From Campylobacter sp. RM6914 (GTDB lineage Bacteria; Campylobacterota; Campylobacteria; Campylobacterales; Campylobacteraceae): a DNA stretch of 64,000 nucleotides. A program made the position numbers and the translations under genes. Numbering within the stretch: the stretch's first letter is position 1; each line of letters starts with the position of its first letter. The DNA is taken from assembly GCF_004803835.1 (NCBI RefSeq), contig NZ_CP012545.1, positions 1,364,001 through 1,428,000 on the forward strand, written 5' to 3'. Below the pieces are notes generated by a model. It was not told where the DNA came from. It searched no databases and saw only the letters and a list, made by a program, of their open reading frames with translations. Shown one piece after another: positions 18,045 to 27,593 of this stretch.

Positions 18045-19111
18045 AAGTTTTATTTGTTGTCTCAACTTTAAGAGCAGGAGGCGCGGAACGAGTTTGCGCG
18101 CTTTTGGCATCTAAATTTAGCCTAGAGCACGAAAGCGTTTTGGTAAAATTTGACAAAGATGAGCCGTTTTATGAACTTCACGAAAATGTAAAGCTCATAA
18201 ATTTAAACCAAGGCGTAGACGAGCTTGGAATTCTTGGTAACATAAAAAAACGTCTGGGTAAAATTTTTAGCCTACGACGCATAGTAAAAGAGGGAAAATT
18301 TGACGTCGTCATCTCCTTTTTAGATACTACGAATTTGCTGGTTTTATCAAGCACGTTAGGACTAAAAACTCCTGTAATAATCAGCGAACATACAAGCTTT
18401 GACAAGCTTTCTTCTAAGACGATAAAAACACTAAAACGCATACTCTATCCTCGTGCAAGTGCTTTAAGTGTCTTAACAAAAGCTGACGCAAAACTCTACG
18501 CCAAATACTGCAAAATCGTAAATGTGATACACAACCCGCTATTTATAAAACCAAATTTATCAAACACTAAAAAAGAAAATTTAGTCATATTTGTAGGGCG
18601 TTTGGTAGGTCTTAAAAACTGTGAAATGTTTATCGAAGTAGCAAAAAATTTAAACTCGAGTGGCTATAAATTTATAGTCGCAGGAGACGGCAATGAGAGA
18701 AAAAGGCTTGAGGACTTGTCAAATAAACTCGGAGCAGATGTCAAATTTTTAGGCAATGTTACAAACATCGGCGAACTTTATGCAAAAGCTAAATTTATAC
18801 TCTCAACCTCTAAAGTAGAAGGACTTGGCAACACTCTAATCGAAGCTGTGGCATTTGACTGTGTAAGGATAGCAACCAAAACAAGCGGAGCATGCGAGCT
18901 CATAACAAACGGCTATAACGGAATTTTATGTGAAATTTCAAATTCTAAGGCTATGAGCGAGAGCCTAAAAAGTCTCATGAACGACGAGCAAGAGCAACGC
19001 AGACTAGCCACAAATGCAAGACTTGGACTTAATGAATTTAGTCTTGAAAATATCTATGAACGCTGGCTTTACCTTTTAAAAATGGCCGGCGTAAAAATAC
19101 AAGGCGCATAA
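18041..19111 (+). CDS. Glycosyltransferase family 4, PglH-like (first tandem copy)
   Basis: 356 residues, GT-B fold. The N-terminus has LRAGGAERV, then FDVVISFLDTTN and IISEHTS, which recall PglH. The C-terminal half has the nucleotide-sugar region VGRLVGLKN and E-x7-E-type motif KVEGLGNTLIEA. PglH adds several GalNAc residues processively in C. jejuni. The next gene is a close relative, so an ancestral pglH probably duplicated and the two may now add different sugars. Confidence 0.7.
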   Translation: MKVLFVVSTLRAGGAERVCALLASKFSLEHESVLVKFDKDEPFYELHENVKLINLNQGVDELGILGNIKKRLGKIFSLRRIVKEGKFDVVISFLDTTNLLVLSSTLGLKTPVIISEHTSFDKLSSKTIKTLKRILYPRASALSVLTKADAKLYAKYCKIVNVIHNPLFIKPNLSNTKKENLVIFVGRLVGLKNCEMFIEVAKNLNSSGYKFIVAGDGNERKRLEDLSNKLGADVKFLGNVTNIGELYAKAKFILSTSKVEGLGNTLIEAVAFDCVRIATKTSGACELITNGYNGILCEISNSKAMSESLKSLMNDEQEQRRLATNARLGLNEFSLENIYERWLYLLKMAGVKIQGA

Positions 19112-20158
19112 ATGAAAATTTTATTTGTCATAGCAGCTCTTAGAAACGGTGGAGCAGAGCGCGTTTTGAGCATAGTCTCAAGCGAACTTGCCAAAGATAA
19201 CGAAGTTTATATAGCAGTCTTGGAAGAAAATTTAGGACTTTACGAATTTAACTCAAATATCAAATTTATCTATCCTAAAATTTATGGCTCAAGCAGACTT
19301 CTTTCTAAGATAAAAAAAATTTTTGCACTACGTAAATGCTTTAAAGAGATAAATCCCGATGTCATTATAAGCTTTATCGACTGGACAAATGTAGCTTGTG
19401 TGGCGGCAAATTTGGGACTTGGATATAAACATATCGCAACAGAACATCACGCAAACGAGTATCTTACGTCGGCTAAATTTAGACTTATACGCGACCTTGC
19501 CTATAAGCGCGTTGACATGCTTAGTGTGCTTAGTAAAAGCGACTTTGAGTATTACAACTTCGTAAAAAACCGCACTATCTTGCACAATCCTTGTTTTTTA
19601 GCAAGTCCCATCTACTGCAAAAAAGAAAACATCATCTTAAGCGTTGGTCGTCTTGAAAAAGTAAAAGGATACGATGTGTATTTAGACGCCTTAAAAAAGG
19701 TACCAAAAGAGCTTTTAAACGGGTGGCGCATAGTTATAGCAGGAGACGGAAGTCTTAGAGGCAAGCTAGAACAAAAGGCAAAAGAATATGGCTTAGAGGT
19801 TGAATTTTTAGGTCATGTAAACGATGTTGCGCCGCTTTATGAAAAGGCTAAAATTTTTGTCATATCATCAAGAAGCGAAGGCCTTTCAAATGTCTTGATC
19901 GAAGCGGCAAATTTTAACTGTGCTCGCATCTCAAGCGATACCGTCGGCGCAAAAGAGCTTATAAGAAACGGCATAGACGGACTTATCTTTGAAAATCAAA
20001 ACAAAGACGACTTAGCATTCATGCTTGAAGAAATTTTAAATGATGATAATTTACGCAAAAAAATCGCACAAAACGCCAAGGATAAAGTCGACGAATTTAG
20101 TGTAGCAAATATCATGAAAAAGTGGCGTAAAGTGATAGAAGAAACGGTAAAACAATGA
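19112..20158 (+). CDS. pglH: Glycosyltransferase family 4, PglH-like (second tandem copy)
   Basis: 348 residues. Same architecture as the preceding gene: LRNGGAERV at the start, PDVIISFIDWTN and ATEHHANE in the middle, then VGRLEKVKG, IAGDGSLR and RSEGLSNVLIEA. It starts on the base after the previous stop and overlaps pglJ by 4 bases. I give it the pglH symbol because it adjoins pglJ, but either copy could be the true orthologue. Confidence 0.6.
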   Translation: MKILFVIAALRNGGAERVLSIVSSELAKDNEVYIAVLEENLGLYEFNSNIKFIYPKIYGSSRLLSKIKKIFALRKCFKEINPDVIISFIDWTNVACVAANLGLGYKHIATEHHANEYLTSAKFRLIRDLAYKRVDMLSVLSKSDFEYYNFVKNRTILHNPCFLASPIYCKKENIILSVGRLEKVKGYDVYLDALKKVPKELLNGWRIVIAGDGSLRGKLEQKAKEYGLEVEFLGHVNDVAPLYEKAKIFVISSRSEGLSNVLIEAANFNCARISSDTVGAKELIRNGIDGLIFENQNKDDLAFMLEEILNDDNLRKKIAQNAKDKVDEFSVANIMKKWRKVIEETVKQ

Positions 20159-21264
20159 AAAAATTATGTCTGTTTTTATACTCAATGGGTCCAGGAGGCG
20201 CAGAACGCGTGGTGTCAAATTTACTTCCTTATTTAAAGGAAAACTTTGAAGTCCATCTAGTGCTTATGAGCAATGTCATAGCCTACCCTATCCCAAGCGA
20301 AGTCAAACTACATTTTATAGAAAATTCAAATCCCTACGAAAACAAGATAAAAAAGCTTTTTAGGCTATTTTTTGCCTTGCCGATGCTAGCTTTTAAATTT
20401 AAAAAACTCTGCCTACAACTTAACATCGATACTTATTTTGTCCTGATGAATCGCCCATGTTATATCGCCTTGCTGGCTAGGATTTTAGGGCTTAAAGGAC
20501 GCATGGTGATAAGTGAAAGGAGCTGTCCGTCCGTGATATACAAAAACGGCGTAAGCGGCTTTTTCAACCGAGTATTTATGAAAATTTTATATCCAAAAGC
20601 GGATTTGATACTAGCTAACGCAAAAGGAAATGCCGACGATCTGATACAAAATTTCGGCTGTGATAAGGCAAAGACAAAAGTTCTTTACAACGCTTTAAAT
20701 TTAGATGAGATAAAAAAAGCTCAAAACGAGCCGCTAGAAAGTGAATTTAGGCCCTTTTTTATAAATATCGGACGTCTTGATAGCGGTAAAAATCAAGCCA
20801 TGTTGATACGCGCTATAGCAAGCATAAACGACAAAAGAGCAACACTTGGCATACTGGGAAAAGGCGGGCTAAAAAACGAGCTTGCAAATTTAATAAAAGA
20901 GCTTAATGTAAGCAAAAGAGTAAGGCTTCTTGGCACAGATAAAAACCCATTTAAACATATCAAAAATGCATCGTGCCTGCTTTGCGCATCGCGTTTTGAA
21001 GGCTTTTCAAATGTGCTTATAGAAGCTTTAGCATGTGAAAAAACGATAATCACAACAGAACACAAAAGCGGTGCAAAAGAGCTTATCGGCGACGATGAGT
21101 ATGGGATTTTAGTGCCGGTTGATGACGAAGACGCTATGCAAAAAGCAATGATAAAAGTGCTAAACGAACCTGAAATGAGAGCAAAATTTGAGGCAAAAGC
21201 CTATCAAAAAGCAAAAGAATTTGATAGCAGGAACATCGCAAACGAGCTTATGAGTTATTTGTAG
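20155..21264 (+). CDS. pglJ: N-glycan glycosyltransferase PglJ (GT4)
   Basis: 369 residues. Family marks: FLYSMGPGGAERVVSNLLP at the start, the mid-protein FVLMNRPCYIALLARI, LYPKADLILANAKGN, then IGRLDSGKNQAMLIRA and ASRFEGFSNVLIEALAC. As a whole it resembles PglJ much more than PglH. PglJ adds the GalNAc after PglA's. It ends one base before the convergent histidine kinase stop, so no separate terminator fits between them. Confidence 0.8.
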   Translation: MKKLCLFLYSMGPGGAERVVSNLLPYLKENFEVHLVLMSNVIAYPIPSEVKLHFIENSNPYENKIKKLFRLFFALPMLAFKFKKLCLQLNIDTYFVLMNRPCYIALLARILGLKGRMVISERSCPSVIYKNGVSGFFNRVFMKILYPKADLILANAKGNADDLIQNFGCDKAKTKVLYNALNLDEIKKAQNEPLESEFRPFFINIGRLDSGKNQAMLIRAIASINDKRATLGILGKGGLKNELANLIKELNVSKRVRLLGTDKNPFKHIKNASCLLCASRFEGFSNVLIEALACEKTIITTEHKSGAKELIGDDEYGILVPVDDEDAMQKAMIKVLNEPEMRAKFEAKAYQKAKEFDSRNIANELMSYL

Positions 21265-21265
21265 A

Positions 21266-22384
21266 TTATGCTTTAAATTTAACGATAAACTGCGTTTTGT
21301 CTTTATCGCTTGTGCAGTTTATCTTAAACCCAAGCTCGTCACAAAATTTTTTTACTAAATTTAGTCCTACGCCAAAGCCGCCGTTTCGCTTGTCAAACCT
21401 AGTATAAAGCTCAAAAATATGAGGCAAATTTTGCTTTGCTATGCCCTCGCCCGTATTTGAGATATTAAGACTATTTTGGCTTAAATTTAACTCTATTCTC
21501 CCGCCTTCGTTGCAGTATTTTACAGCGTTTGAGAGCAAGTTGTCGATGATTTTGCGAATTTTAAATTTTGAGGTTGTTAGCGTAAACTCATCAGTATTTA
21601 GGCTTAAGCTTATGCCTTTTGCATTTAAAGAAGTACCGAAATATTCAGCTCTTTCTTTAAGCATATCGGCTAAATTTACCTCTTGCACGCTCTCATCGGT
21701 TTTATTAAATTTAATCATCGCCAAGTCTTCATATAAATTTGAAAGTGTCATAGCTGCTGTTTTTATATTTGCAAGGTATTTTTCTGGGTTATTTTTAAAA
21801 AGCTCGATACTCATCAAGATTACGCTTAAAGGCGTATTTATCTCGTGCGTAGTATCTCGTAAAAATCCATCTAAAAACTCTATCTTCTCATAAAGTGGGC
21901 GCAAAGAAAGCCTTATGATAAGATAAGCGATAAGTAAGATCGCCGCTAGAATTCCAAGTGAAACAAACAAAATTTGCATCTTTAACGCAAGTAGTTTTTC
22001 GCCAAGACCCGTAGTTTTGATCGCTACAAAATACTCGTTTTTTCGCATCCTATCATGCAAAACAAACTGAGAAATCGCTTCATTTGCCTCGATATATCGT
22101 CTTGGTGTGCCTGGCTTTACGCGAAAATCCTCTTTTACAATCTCTTGCGTTTTTAAATTTACGACAAAGGCTAAAATTTCACTAAAATCCTCCCTAGTAA
22201 GCTCTCCACTAAATTGCAACTTCATATGCAAGTCACGCCTTAGTTCTCTCATATCAAAGGAGTCTTTGTCTATTATAAAATGCTTCTCTCTTTCGTAAAA
22301 CACATAGCCAAAAAACGCCAAAAAAGCCGTACTGGTTAAAAAATAAAGTAAAAAAATAGGCAAAATATGGCGATTTTTAGACAT
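21266..22384 (-). CDS. Sensor histidine kinase inserted in the pgl locus
   Basis: 372 residues. Membrane spans at ~8-29 and ~137-158 flank a periplasmic domain of ~105 residues. The dimerization box is TTHEINTPL with phospho-acceptor H180, followed by the N-box NLLSNAVKY and G-boxes (NTGEGIA, GFGVGLNL). It overlaps the upstream response regulator gene by 8 bases. The signal is unknown; the small periplasmic protein encoded first in this module is a likely target or partner. Confidence 0.85.
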   Translation of the reverse strand: MSKNRHILPIFLLYFLTSTAFLAFFGYVFYEREKHFIIDKDSFDMRELRRDLHMKLQFSGELTREDFSEILAFVVNLKTQEIVKEDFRVKPGTPRRYIEANEAISQFVLHDRMRKNEYFVAIKTTGLGEKLLALKMQILFVSLGILAAILLIAYLIIRLSLRPLYEKIEFLDGFLRDTTHEINTPLSVILMSIELFKNNPEKYLANIKTAAMTLSNLYEDLAMIKFNKTDESVQEVNLADMLKERAEYFGTSLNAKGISLSLNTDEFTLTTSKFKIRKIIDNLLSNAVKYCNEGGRIELNLSQNSLNISNTGEGIAKQNLPHIFELYTRFDKRNGGFGVGLNLVKKFCDELGFKINCTSDKDKTQFIVKFKA

Positions 22385-23039
22385 ACTTATATCCTAGTTT
22401 TGACTGGCTTTTTATGCACTCTTTGCCTAGAATTTTACGGAGTTCGGCGATATAAACTCGCAAACTCATCTCGCTTGGATTCTCATTGTATTCCCAAATT
22501 TCTGAGAAAATTTCCTCGTGAGTTACAAATTTATCACGATTTTTAAGAAGTAAATTTAAAAGTCTTGATTGTTTTTTTGCTAAAGCCACCGGGTTATCGC
22601 CCTCATATAAGACACCTTGTGTCATATCAAAGCTAAATTTATCGCTAAGTTTAATGAAATTTTGCGTGTTGTGGACAAAACTTCGTTTTAAGATATTTTG
22701 TACTCTTAAAAGTAGCTCTTTTAGTTCGAAAGGCTTTTTTATGTAATCATCACATCCGCTTAAAAAGCCCGATTGAACATCGTTTATGGTGTTAAGCGAA
22801 GTAGTAAATATACAAGGTGTAGTTTGGCCTGATGTGCGTAGTTCTTTTAAAAGCTCAAAGCCGTTTCCGCCGATAATCTTCACATCAAATATCCAAAGGT
22901 CAAAGTTGCTTTCATAAGCAAGGCTAAGCGCTTCATCGTAGCTTTTTACGCCTTTTACTTCAAAATTTTCACCACTTAGATACTCACACATCATATCAAG
23001 CAGCATCGTTTCGTCTTCTACGATCAAAATCCTAGCCAA
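22377..23039 (-). CDS. OmpR-family response regulator
   Basis: 220 residues. Receiver domain with acidic pocket VEDE (7-10), phosphorylation site D52 (WIFDVK) and the conserved lysine in IKKPFE. The C-terminal winged helix has VTHEEIFSEIWEY and LRVYIAELRKILG. It is the partner of the overlapping histidine kinase. In campylobacters similar pairs (for example DccRS) control small periplasmic proteins, but I cannot establish orthology. Confidence 0.85.
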   Translation of the reverse strand: MARILIVEDETMLLDMMCEYLSGENFEVKGVKSYDEALSLAYESNFDLWIFDVKIIGGNGFELLKELRTSGQTTPCIFTTSLNTINDVQSGFLSGCDDYIKKPFELKELLLRVQNILKRSFVHNTQNFIKLSDKFSFDMTQGVLYEGDNPVALAKKQSRLLNLLLKNRDKFVTHEEIFSEIWEYNENPSEMSLRVYIAELRKILGKECIKSQSKLGYKYV

Positions 23040-23136
23040 ACTTTTTCCTTAAAATTTATATTGCAGATATTATCTATTTTCATTTTAACAAGAGTTAAAT
23101 TCGGCCTCTTTACGAAGCCGAATTTATAAGTTTTGC

Positions 23137-23607
23137 CTATTTTGGCTCAAGAATTTCACCTCTTAATCTACCCATGCCTCTAGCAAAACCATCACAACAT
23201 CCACTCATTCTCATACCGCCGTCTTTCCATCTGCCGCCCATTCTCATGTCGCAATTACCTCGGCCCATTCCCATACCGTAAAGCCCCATGCCTCTTGCTT
23301 CTTTGACGCTTAAGGCGTCAATTTTATTGCCAAAAGAGTCTCTAAAGTCCCTCATAAATTTATCTCTATCTTCAGGTTTCATTTTTGACATCTTTTCATA
23401 CATCTTGTCATGAAAACCGCCTCTTATGTCCATCGCCTCACGATGAAGTTTGCCCACTCTTTTGTGAATTTCAAAAGATATCTCGCCAAGCGTTTTTGCA
23501 TCGCTTGTGGCTATCATCGCATATAACTCGTCGTTTGTGTTTTTCTCAAACGGTGCTGCAAATACACTACCTGCGACCAACATTGCCGCTAAAACTAACT
23601 TTTTCAT
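23137..23607 (-). CDS. Periplasmic DUF1104-like protein with Met/Gly/Cys-rich tail
   Basis: 156 residues. Cleavable signal peptide (MKKLVLAAMLVAGSVFAA). The central part (TNDELYAMIATSDAKT...FEIHKRV...MKPEDRDKFMRDFRDSF) resembles DUF1104, a small periplasmic family common in epsilonproteobacteria. The last ~55 residues are rich in Gly, Met and Arg with three cysteines (NCDMRMGG, GCCDG), which suggests metal binding or redox sensing. It has a good AAGGAGA site and is the first gene of the module with the response regulator and kinase. Function unknown. Confidence 0.7.
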   Translation of the reverse strand: MKKLVLAAMLVAGSVFAAPFEKNTNDELYAMIATSDAKTLGEISFEIHKRVGKLHREAMDIRGGFHDKMYEKMSKMKPEDRDKFMRDFRDSFGNKIDALSVKEARGMGLYGMGMGRGNCDMRMGGRWKDGGMRMSGCCDGFARGMGRLRGEILEPK

Positions 23608-23708
23608 TTTATCTCCTTTGAAAAATTATAAGTGTATTATAAATTTAAAACGTGAAGCATTTGTTAAGTAAATTTCACTCATAAAGCTAAATTTGTATAA
23701 ATTTTCAT

Positions 23709-23714
23709 TATAAT
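23709..23714 (+). promoter_or_regulatory. -10 box of the second pgl operon
   Basis: Perfect TATAAT, 26 bases upstream of the pglB start, in an AT-rich context with no -35 consensus, as usual for Campylobacter housekeeping promoters. On the other strand, ATTATA at 23625-23630 and at 23636-23641 gives TATAAT boxes for the divergent DUF1104-like gene. Confidence 0.6.
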
Positions 23715-23740
23715 AAAGTCTTTATTTCAAAAGAGAGAAT

Positions 23741-25858
23741 ATGAATAAAATTTTAGACTTTATTAAAAATTTCCATCTTTCCAAGCAGCTATTTTTATTA
23801 ATTTTTCTTGCTTTTTGCCTTAGCGTTATAGCAAGACTTTACTGGGTATTTTGGGCAAGTAGTTTTGTTGGATTTTTCCACAACAACGAACTGATGATAA
23901 GCACAAACGATGGCTATGCGTTTGCCGAGGGCACCAGAGATATGCTTGCTGGTTTTCATCAACCAAATGACCTAAGCTACTTTGGCTCGTCGCTTTCGAC
24001 ACTTACATTTTGGATTGTCAAACTTTTTGACCTTAACATAGAAAGCGTCATGATCTATCTAAGCGTTATCTTAAGCTCGCTAGTTGTCATCCCTATCATA
24101 TTAATCGCACGCGAATACAACGCGCTAAAAGCTGGCTTTATCGCGGCACTTTTAGGCTCTGTGGCAAACAGCTACTATAACCGCACGATGGCTGGGTATT
24201 ATGATACCGATATGCTTATTATCGTGTTTGGAGTGTTTTTGATATGGGGTGTTATAAGGGTGCTTGAGAGTAAAGACGCAAAAAGCCTCATCATCGCCCC
24301 CATTACCATCCTAGCCTATATGTGGTGGTATTTAAGCGCCTTTTCACTCATAGCAGCGACTACTATTTTACTAGCTTTTTACACGCTTGTATTTGATAGA
24401 AAAAACGCTCTAAACTACATACTTATCGCATTCATGCTACTGGCGATATCAAATTTTGACCAATACGCAAAATTTGCTTTGATTTTGGCGATCTATCTTG
24501 TGATTTTATTTAAAAAAAGCCTTTTAACTCTTAAAATTTCGATCGCCATTTTAGTTGGAGCATTTGCCTTTTTTGCGATAAACGGAGGTCTTAATCCAAT
24601 AATCTTTCAGCTAAAGTTTTATGTGTTTAGAAACGTTAGCGAACTTTCGAATTTAAGCTTTCATTATTTTAACGTAAACCAAACCATACAAGAGTCAGGC
24701 ATCGTCGATCTAGTGCTATTTTGCGAGCGCATAAGCGGTCATGTTTTGACATTTGCGGTTTCACTTTTTGGCACACTTTTACTTTGTATAAAAAAGCGTT
24801 CATTTATAGTTGCTTTGGGTATGCTTTTGCTGGGATTTTTAGCGCTTAAAGGCGGACTTAGGTTTACGATTTATGCAGTACCTGTCATGGCTATAGGTTT
24901 TGGATATGTCATAGTTTTTGTTCTTGAAAAGCTTAAATTTTCAGGAATTTTATTTAAAACCGTCTATATTTTTATAGCCGTTTTATCGCTTTATCCTGTA
25001 GCAACTCACATTTATAACTATAAAATTTCGCCCGTTTTTGATGCAAAAGAGGTTCGAGTGCTTGATGAGTTAAAACGTATCTCAGGGCGTGAGGATTATG
25101 TTTTGACTTGGTGGGATTATGGTTATCCTATAAGGTATTACAGTGATGTTAAGACCTTGATAGATGGCGGAAAACACCTTGGAAGAGATAACTTTGCAGT
25201 TAGTTTTGCACTTGGCGAAAACCAGACAAGCTCAGTCAATATGGCTCGTCTTGAAGTTGAATATACAGAGCGAAATTTCAACGAAAAATTTGGCGCAAAT
25301 TTAAACCAAATTTTAAAAGAATATGAAAGCCAAGATGTGAATTTATTTTTAAATTCACTTAACGATAAAAGCTTTAAACTACCAAAAAAAACGCGTGAAA
25401 TTTACTACTATCTACCGGAGCGCATGCTAAATATCTTCCCAACGATCTTGCAGTTTTCAAGACTTGATCTAAAAACAGGACAAAAATGGAACGATCCTGT
25501 ATTTTTTACGACAAAATACTTTAGGCAAGACAGCGATAAAATAGCACTTGCAAACGGTATAACAATCACAAGCGACATGAGAAATATAGTAGCCGGCAAC
25601 AACAAGATCCAAGTAAATAGCTTTTTAGAAACAAAATATAACGAAAACGGCAAGCTTGAAGTAACTGAATACAACTTTGATACGAATGCAAAAATTTATA
25701 TCATTTTCATGCGTGACTACGGACGTTTTTTGGTAATTGACGAGAGTATGTTTAACTCTGTTTTTATCCAGCTTTTTGCACTTGAAAGATATGACGAAGA
25801 GCTTTTTGAGCCGGTTATATTAGATAGTGCAACTAAAATTTATAGGTTGAAGAAATGA
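23741..25858 (+). CDS. pglB: Undecaprenyl-diphosphooligosaccharide--protein glycosyltransferase (oligosaccharyltransferase)
   Basis: 705 residues of the STT3 family: about 13 membrane spans, then a periplasmic domain. WWDYG lies at 457-461. Acidic residues matching the C. jejuni catalytic/metal set are visible: D57 (STNDGYA), D155 and D157 (YYDTDM), E318 (TIQESG). The N-terminal FAEGTRDMLAGFHQPNDLSY is very close to the C. jejuni protein. It transfers the glycan from its lipid carrier to Asn in D/E-X-N-X-S/T sequons. This is the anchor gene of the locus. Confidence 0.97.
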   Translation: MNKILDFIKNFHLSKQLFLLIFLAFCLSVIARLYWVFWASSFVGFFHNNELMISTNDGYAFAEGTRDMLAGFHQPNDLSYFGSSLSTLTFWIVKLFDLNIESVMIYLSVILSSLVVIPIILIAREYNALKAGFIAALLGSVANSYYNRTMAGYYDTDMLIIVFGVFLIWGVIRVLESKDAKSLIIAPITILAYMWWYLSAFSLIAATTILLAFYTLVFDRKNALNYILIAFMLLAISNFDQYAKFALILAIYLVILFKKSLLTLKISIAILVGAFAFFAINGGLNPIIFQLKFYVFRNVSELSNLSFHYFNVNQTIQESGIVDLVLFCERISGHVLTFAVSLFGTLLLCIKKRSFIVALGMLLLGFLALKGGLRFTIYAVPVMAIGFGYVIVFVLEKLKFSGILFKTVYIFIAVLSLYPVATHIYNYKISPVFDAKEVRVLDELKRISGREDYVLTWWDYGYPIRYYSDVKTLIDGGKHLGRDNFAVSFALGENQTSSVNMARLEVEYTERNFNEKFGANLNQILKEYESQDVNLFLNSLNDKSFKLPKKTREIYYYLPERMLNIFPTILQFSRLDLKTGQKWNDPVFFTTKYFRQDSDKIALANGITITSDMRNIVAGNNKIQVNSFLETKYNENGKLEVTEYNFDTNAKIYIIFMRDYGRFLVIDESMFNSVFIQLFALERYDEELFEPVILDSATKIYRLKK

Positions 25859-25879
25859 TTTTTAATAAGGTTTTATCTC

Positions 25880-26995
25880 GTGGCTAGGATAGGTTTTCTT
25901 TCGCATGCCGATATGAGCATTTACTATTTTAGAAGCCCAATAATGCGTGCTTTGCAAGATTTGGGACACGAGGTCTTTGCTATCTGTCCAAAGGGCGAAT
26001 ATGTAAAAAGGCTTGAAGCGGAGTTTAAGTGCGTTACTTATGAGCTTGACAGGGCTAGTATAAATCCGCTCACCGTCGTTTCAAACTCAAACAAACTAAG
26101 TGAAATTTTACAAGATCTAAATTTAGACCTGCTTCAAACTTCGGCTCATAAATCAAACGTTTTTGGCACGTTTGCCGCTAAAAAAGCAAGCATAAAACGC
26201 GTGATAAATTTAGTTGAGGGGCTTGGAAGCTTTTATATAGATAACGACTTTAAAACGCGAATAGTGCGTAAAACGATCGAGACTTTATACAAGCGCGCCT
26301 TAAATTTAAGCGATGCGTGTATATTTGTAAATGAGGCCGATCCCAAATATTTTTTAGATCAAGGCATAATTAGTGCGGAAAAAATCATCAAAATCAAAAG
26401 CGTGGGCGTGGATACGCGTAAATTTGATCCAAATTTGATCCAAAATGCAGATTTGGGCGATAAAAAAGTCGTTTTGATGATAGGACGTGCGATGTGGCAT
26501 AAGGGCGTGAGAGAATTTTACGAAGCGGCGGAGCTTTTGAAGGAGCGCAAAGACTGCAAATTCGTCTATGTCGGAGAGGGCTTTGATGGTAACAAAAGCA
26601 CGGCTGATACGGCATTTTTAAGAGACGGAAACGTAAAATATCTAGGCGCAAGAGATGACGTGGCGCAGCTTCTCAAAGCTTCATATATGCTTGTGCTTCC
26701 AAGCTATCGCGAGGGCTTTCCGCGCACGATTTTAGAGGCTATGAGTATGGGGCGCAGCGTTGTGGCAAGTGATGTGGCTGGATGTAATGAAGCTGTAATA
26801 GATGGCTTTAACGGGCTACTTTGTGAGATGAAAAACTCTGCTGATTTGGCTAAAAAGATAGAAATTTTGCTAGATGACGAGAGTATGGCAAAGCGTTTTG
26901 GCGAAAACGGACGAAAGCTTGCGGTGGCTGAGTTTGACGAGCGAGAGATCGCTAAAAAATATATTGAAGTTTATAGGAAATTTATCGATGTATAG
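25880..26995 (+). CDS. pglA: N,N'-diacetylbacillosaminyl-diphospho-undecaprenol alpha-1,3-GalNAc transferase
   Basis: 371 residues, GT4 fold. The GTG start at 25880 has AAGG upstream and gives [20 protein letters not shown], matching Pgl[33 protein letters not shown] and [16 protein letters not shown] follow. PglA adds the first GalNAc to lipid-linked diNAcBac. It follows pglB by 21 bases and overlaps pglC by 8. Confidence 0.93.
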   Translation: MARIGFLSHADMSIYYFRSPIMRALQDLGHEVFAICPKGEYVKRLEAEFKCVTYELDRASINPLTVVSNSNKLSEILQDLNLDLLQTSAHKSNVFGTFAAKKASIKRVINLVEGLGSFYIDNDFKTRIVRKTIETLYKRALNLSDACIFVNEADPKYFLDQGIISAEKIIKIKSVGVDTRKFDPNLIQNADLGDKKVVLMIGRAMWHKGVREFYEAAELLKERKDCKFVYVGEGFDGNKSTADTAFLRDGNVKYLGARDDVAQLLKASYMLVLPSYREGFPRTILEAMSMGRSVVASDVAGCNEAVIDGFNGLLCEMKNSADLAKKIEILLDDESMAKRFGENGRKLAVAEFDEREIAKKYIEVYRKFIDV

Positions 26996-27593
26996 GGCGT
27001 TTTTTAAGCGGTTTTTAGATGTTTTGGGGGCTTTGGTGCTTATAGCTTTGACACTTCCTATTGTAGTCGTGGTATGGATTTTGATAAAAATTAAGCTCAA
27101 AACCGATCCGATTTTTACGCAAGATAGGCCGGGACTTAACGGCAAAATTTTTAAAATTTATAAATTTAAGTCAATGAGCGATGAGAGGGATGAAAACGGC
27201 GAACTCTTGCCCGATGAGTTTCGCCTAACTAGCTTTGGCAAGCGCATAAGAGGGCTAAGCCTAGATGAGCTTCCACAGCTTTTTAACGTGCTAAAAGGCG
27301 ACATGAGCTTCATCGGACCTCGACCACTTTTGGTTGAATACTTGCCGCTTTATAGCACCGAGCAAGCCAAACGCCACGATGTGAGGCCAGGTATCACGGG
27401 ACTTGCGCAGGTAAATGGCAGAAATGCGATAAGCTGGGAGGAGAAGTTTAAATTTGACACCTTTTACGCCCAGAATTTAAGCCTTAAAATGGACGTGCAG
27501 ATTGCACTTTTAACCATAAAAAAAGTGATAAAAAAAGAGGGCGTAAGTAAAGAGGGTATGGCTACAACGGAGAAATTTAATGGCAAGAACTAG
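26988..27593 (+). CDS. pglC: Undecaprenyl phosphate N,N'-diacetylbacillosamine-1-phosphate transferase
   Basis: 201 residues with the ATG at 26988 ([12 protein letters not shown]); a longer frame back to 26874 lies inside pglA and is not used. One re-entrant membrane helix near the N-terminus, then the monotopic phosphoglycosyltransferase core with the catalytic Asp-Glu pair in GLSLDELPQ and the following [12 protein letters not shown]. PglC starts assembly by moving diNAcBac-1-P onto undecaprenyl phosphate. The length equals the C. jejuni enzyme. It overlaps pglA by 8 and pglD by 14 bases. Confidence 0.95.
   Translation: MYRAFFKRFLDVLGALVLIALTLPIVVVVWILIKIKLKTDPIFTQDRPGLNGKIFKIYKFKSMSDERDENGELLPDEFRLTSFGKRIRGLSLDELPQLFNVLKGDMSFIGPRPLLVEYLPLYSTEQAKRHDVRPGITGLAQVNGRNAISWEEKFKFDTFYAQNLSLKMDVQIALLTIKKVIKKEGVSKEGMATTEKFNGKN

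Noticed and set aside
26874-26987. N-terminal extension of pglC
   Set aside because: Lies inside pglA; the ATG at 26988 gives the normal PglC length and N-terminus.
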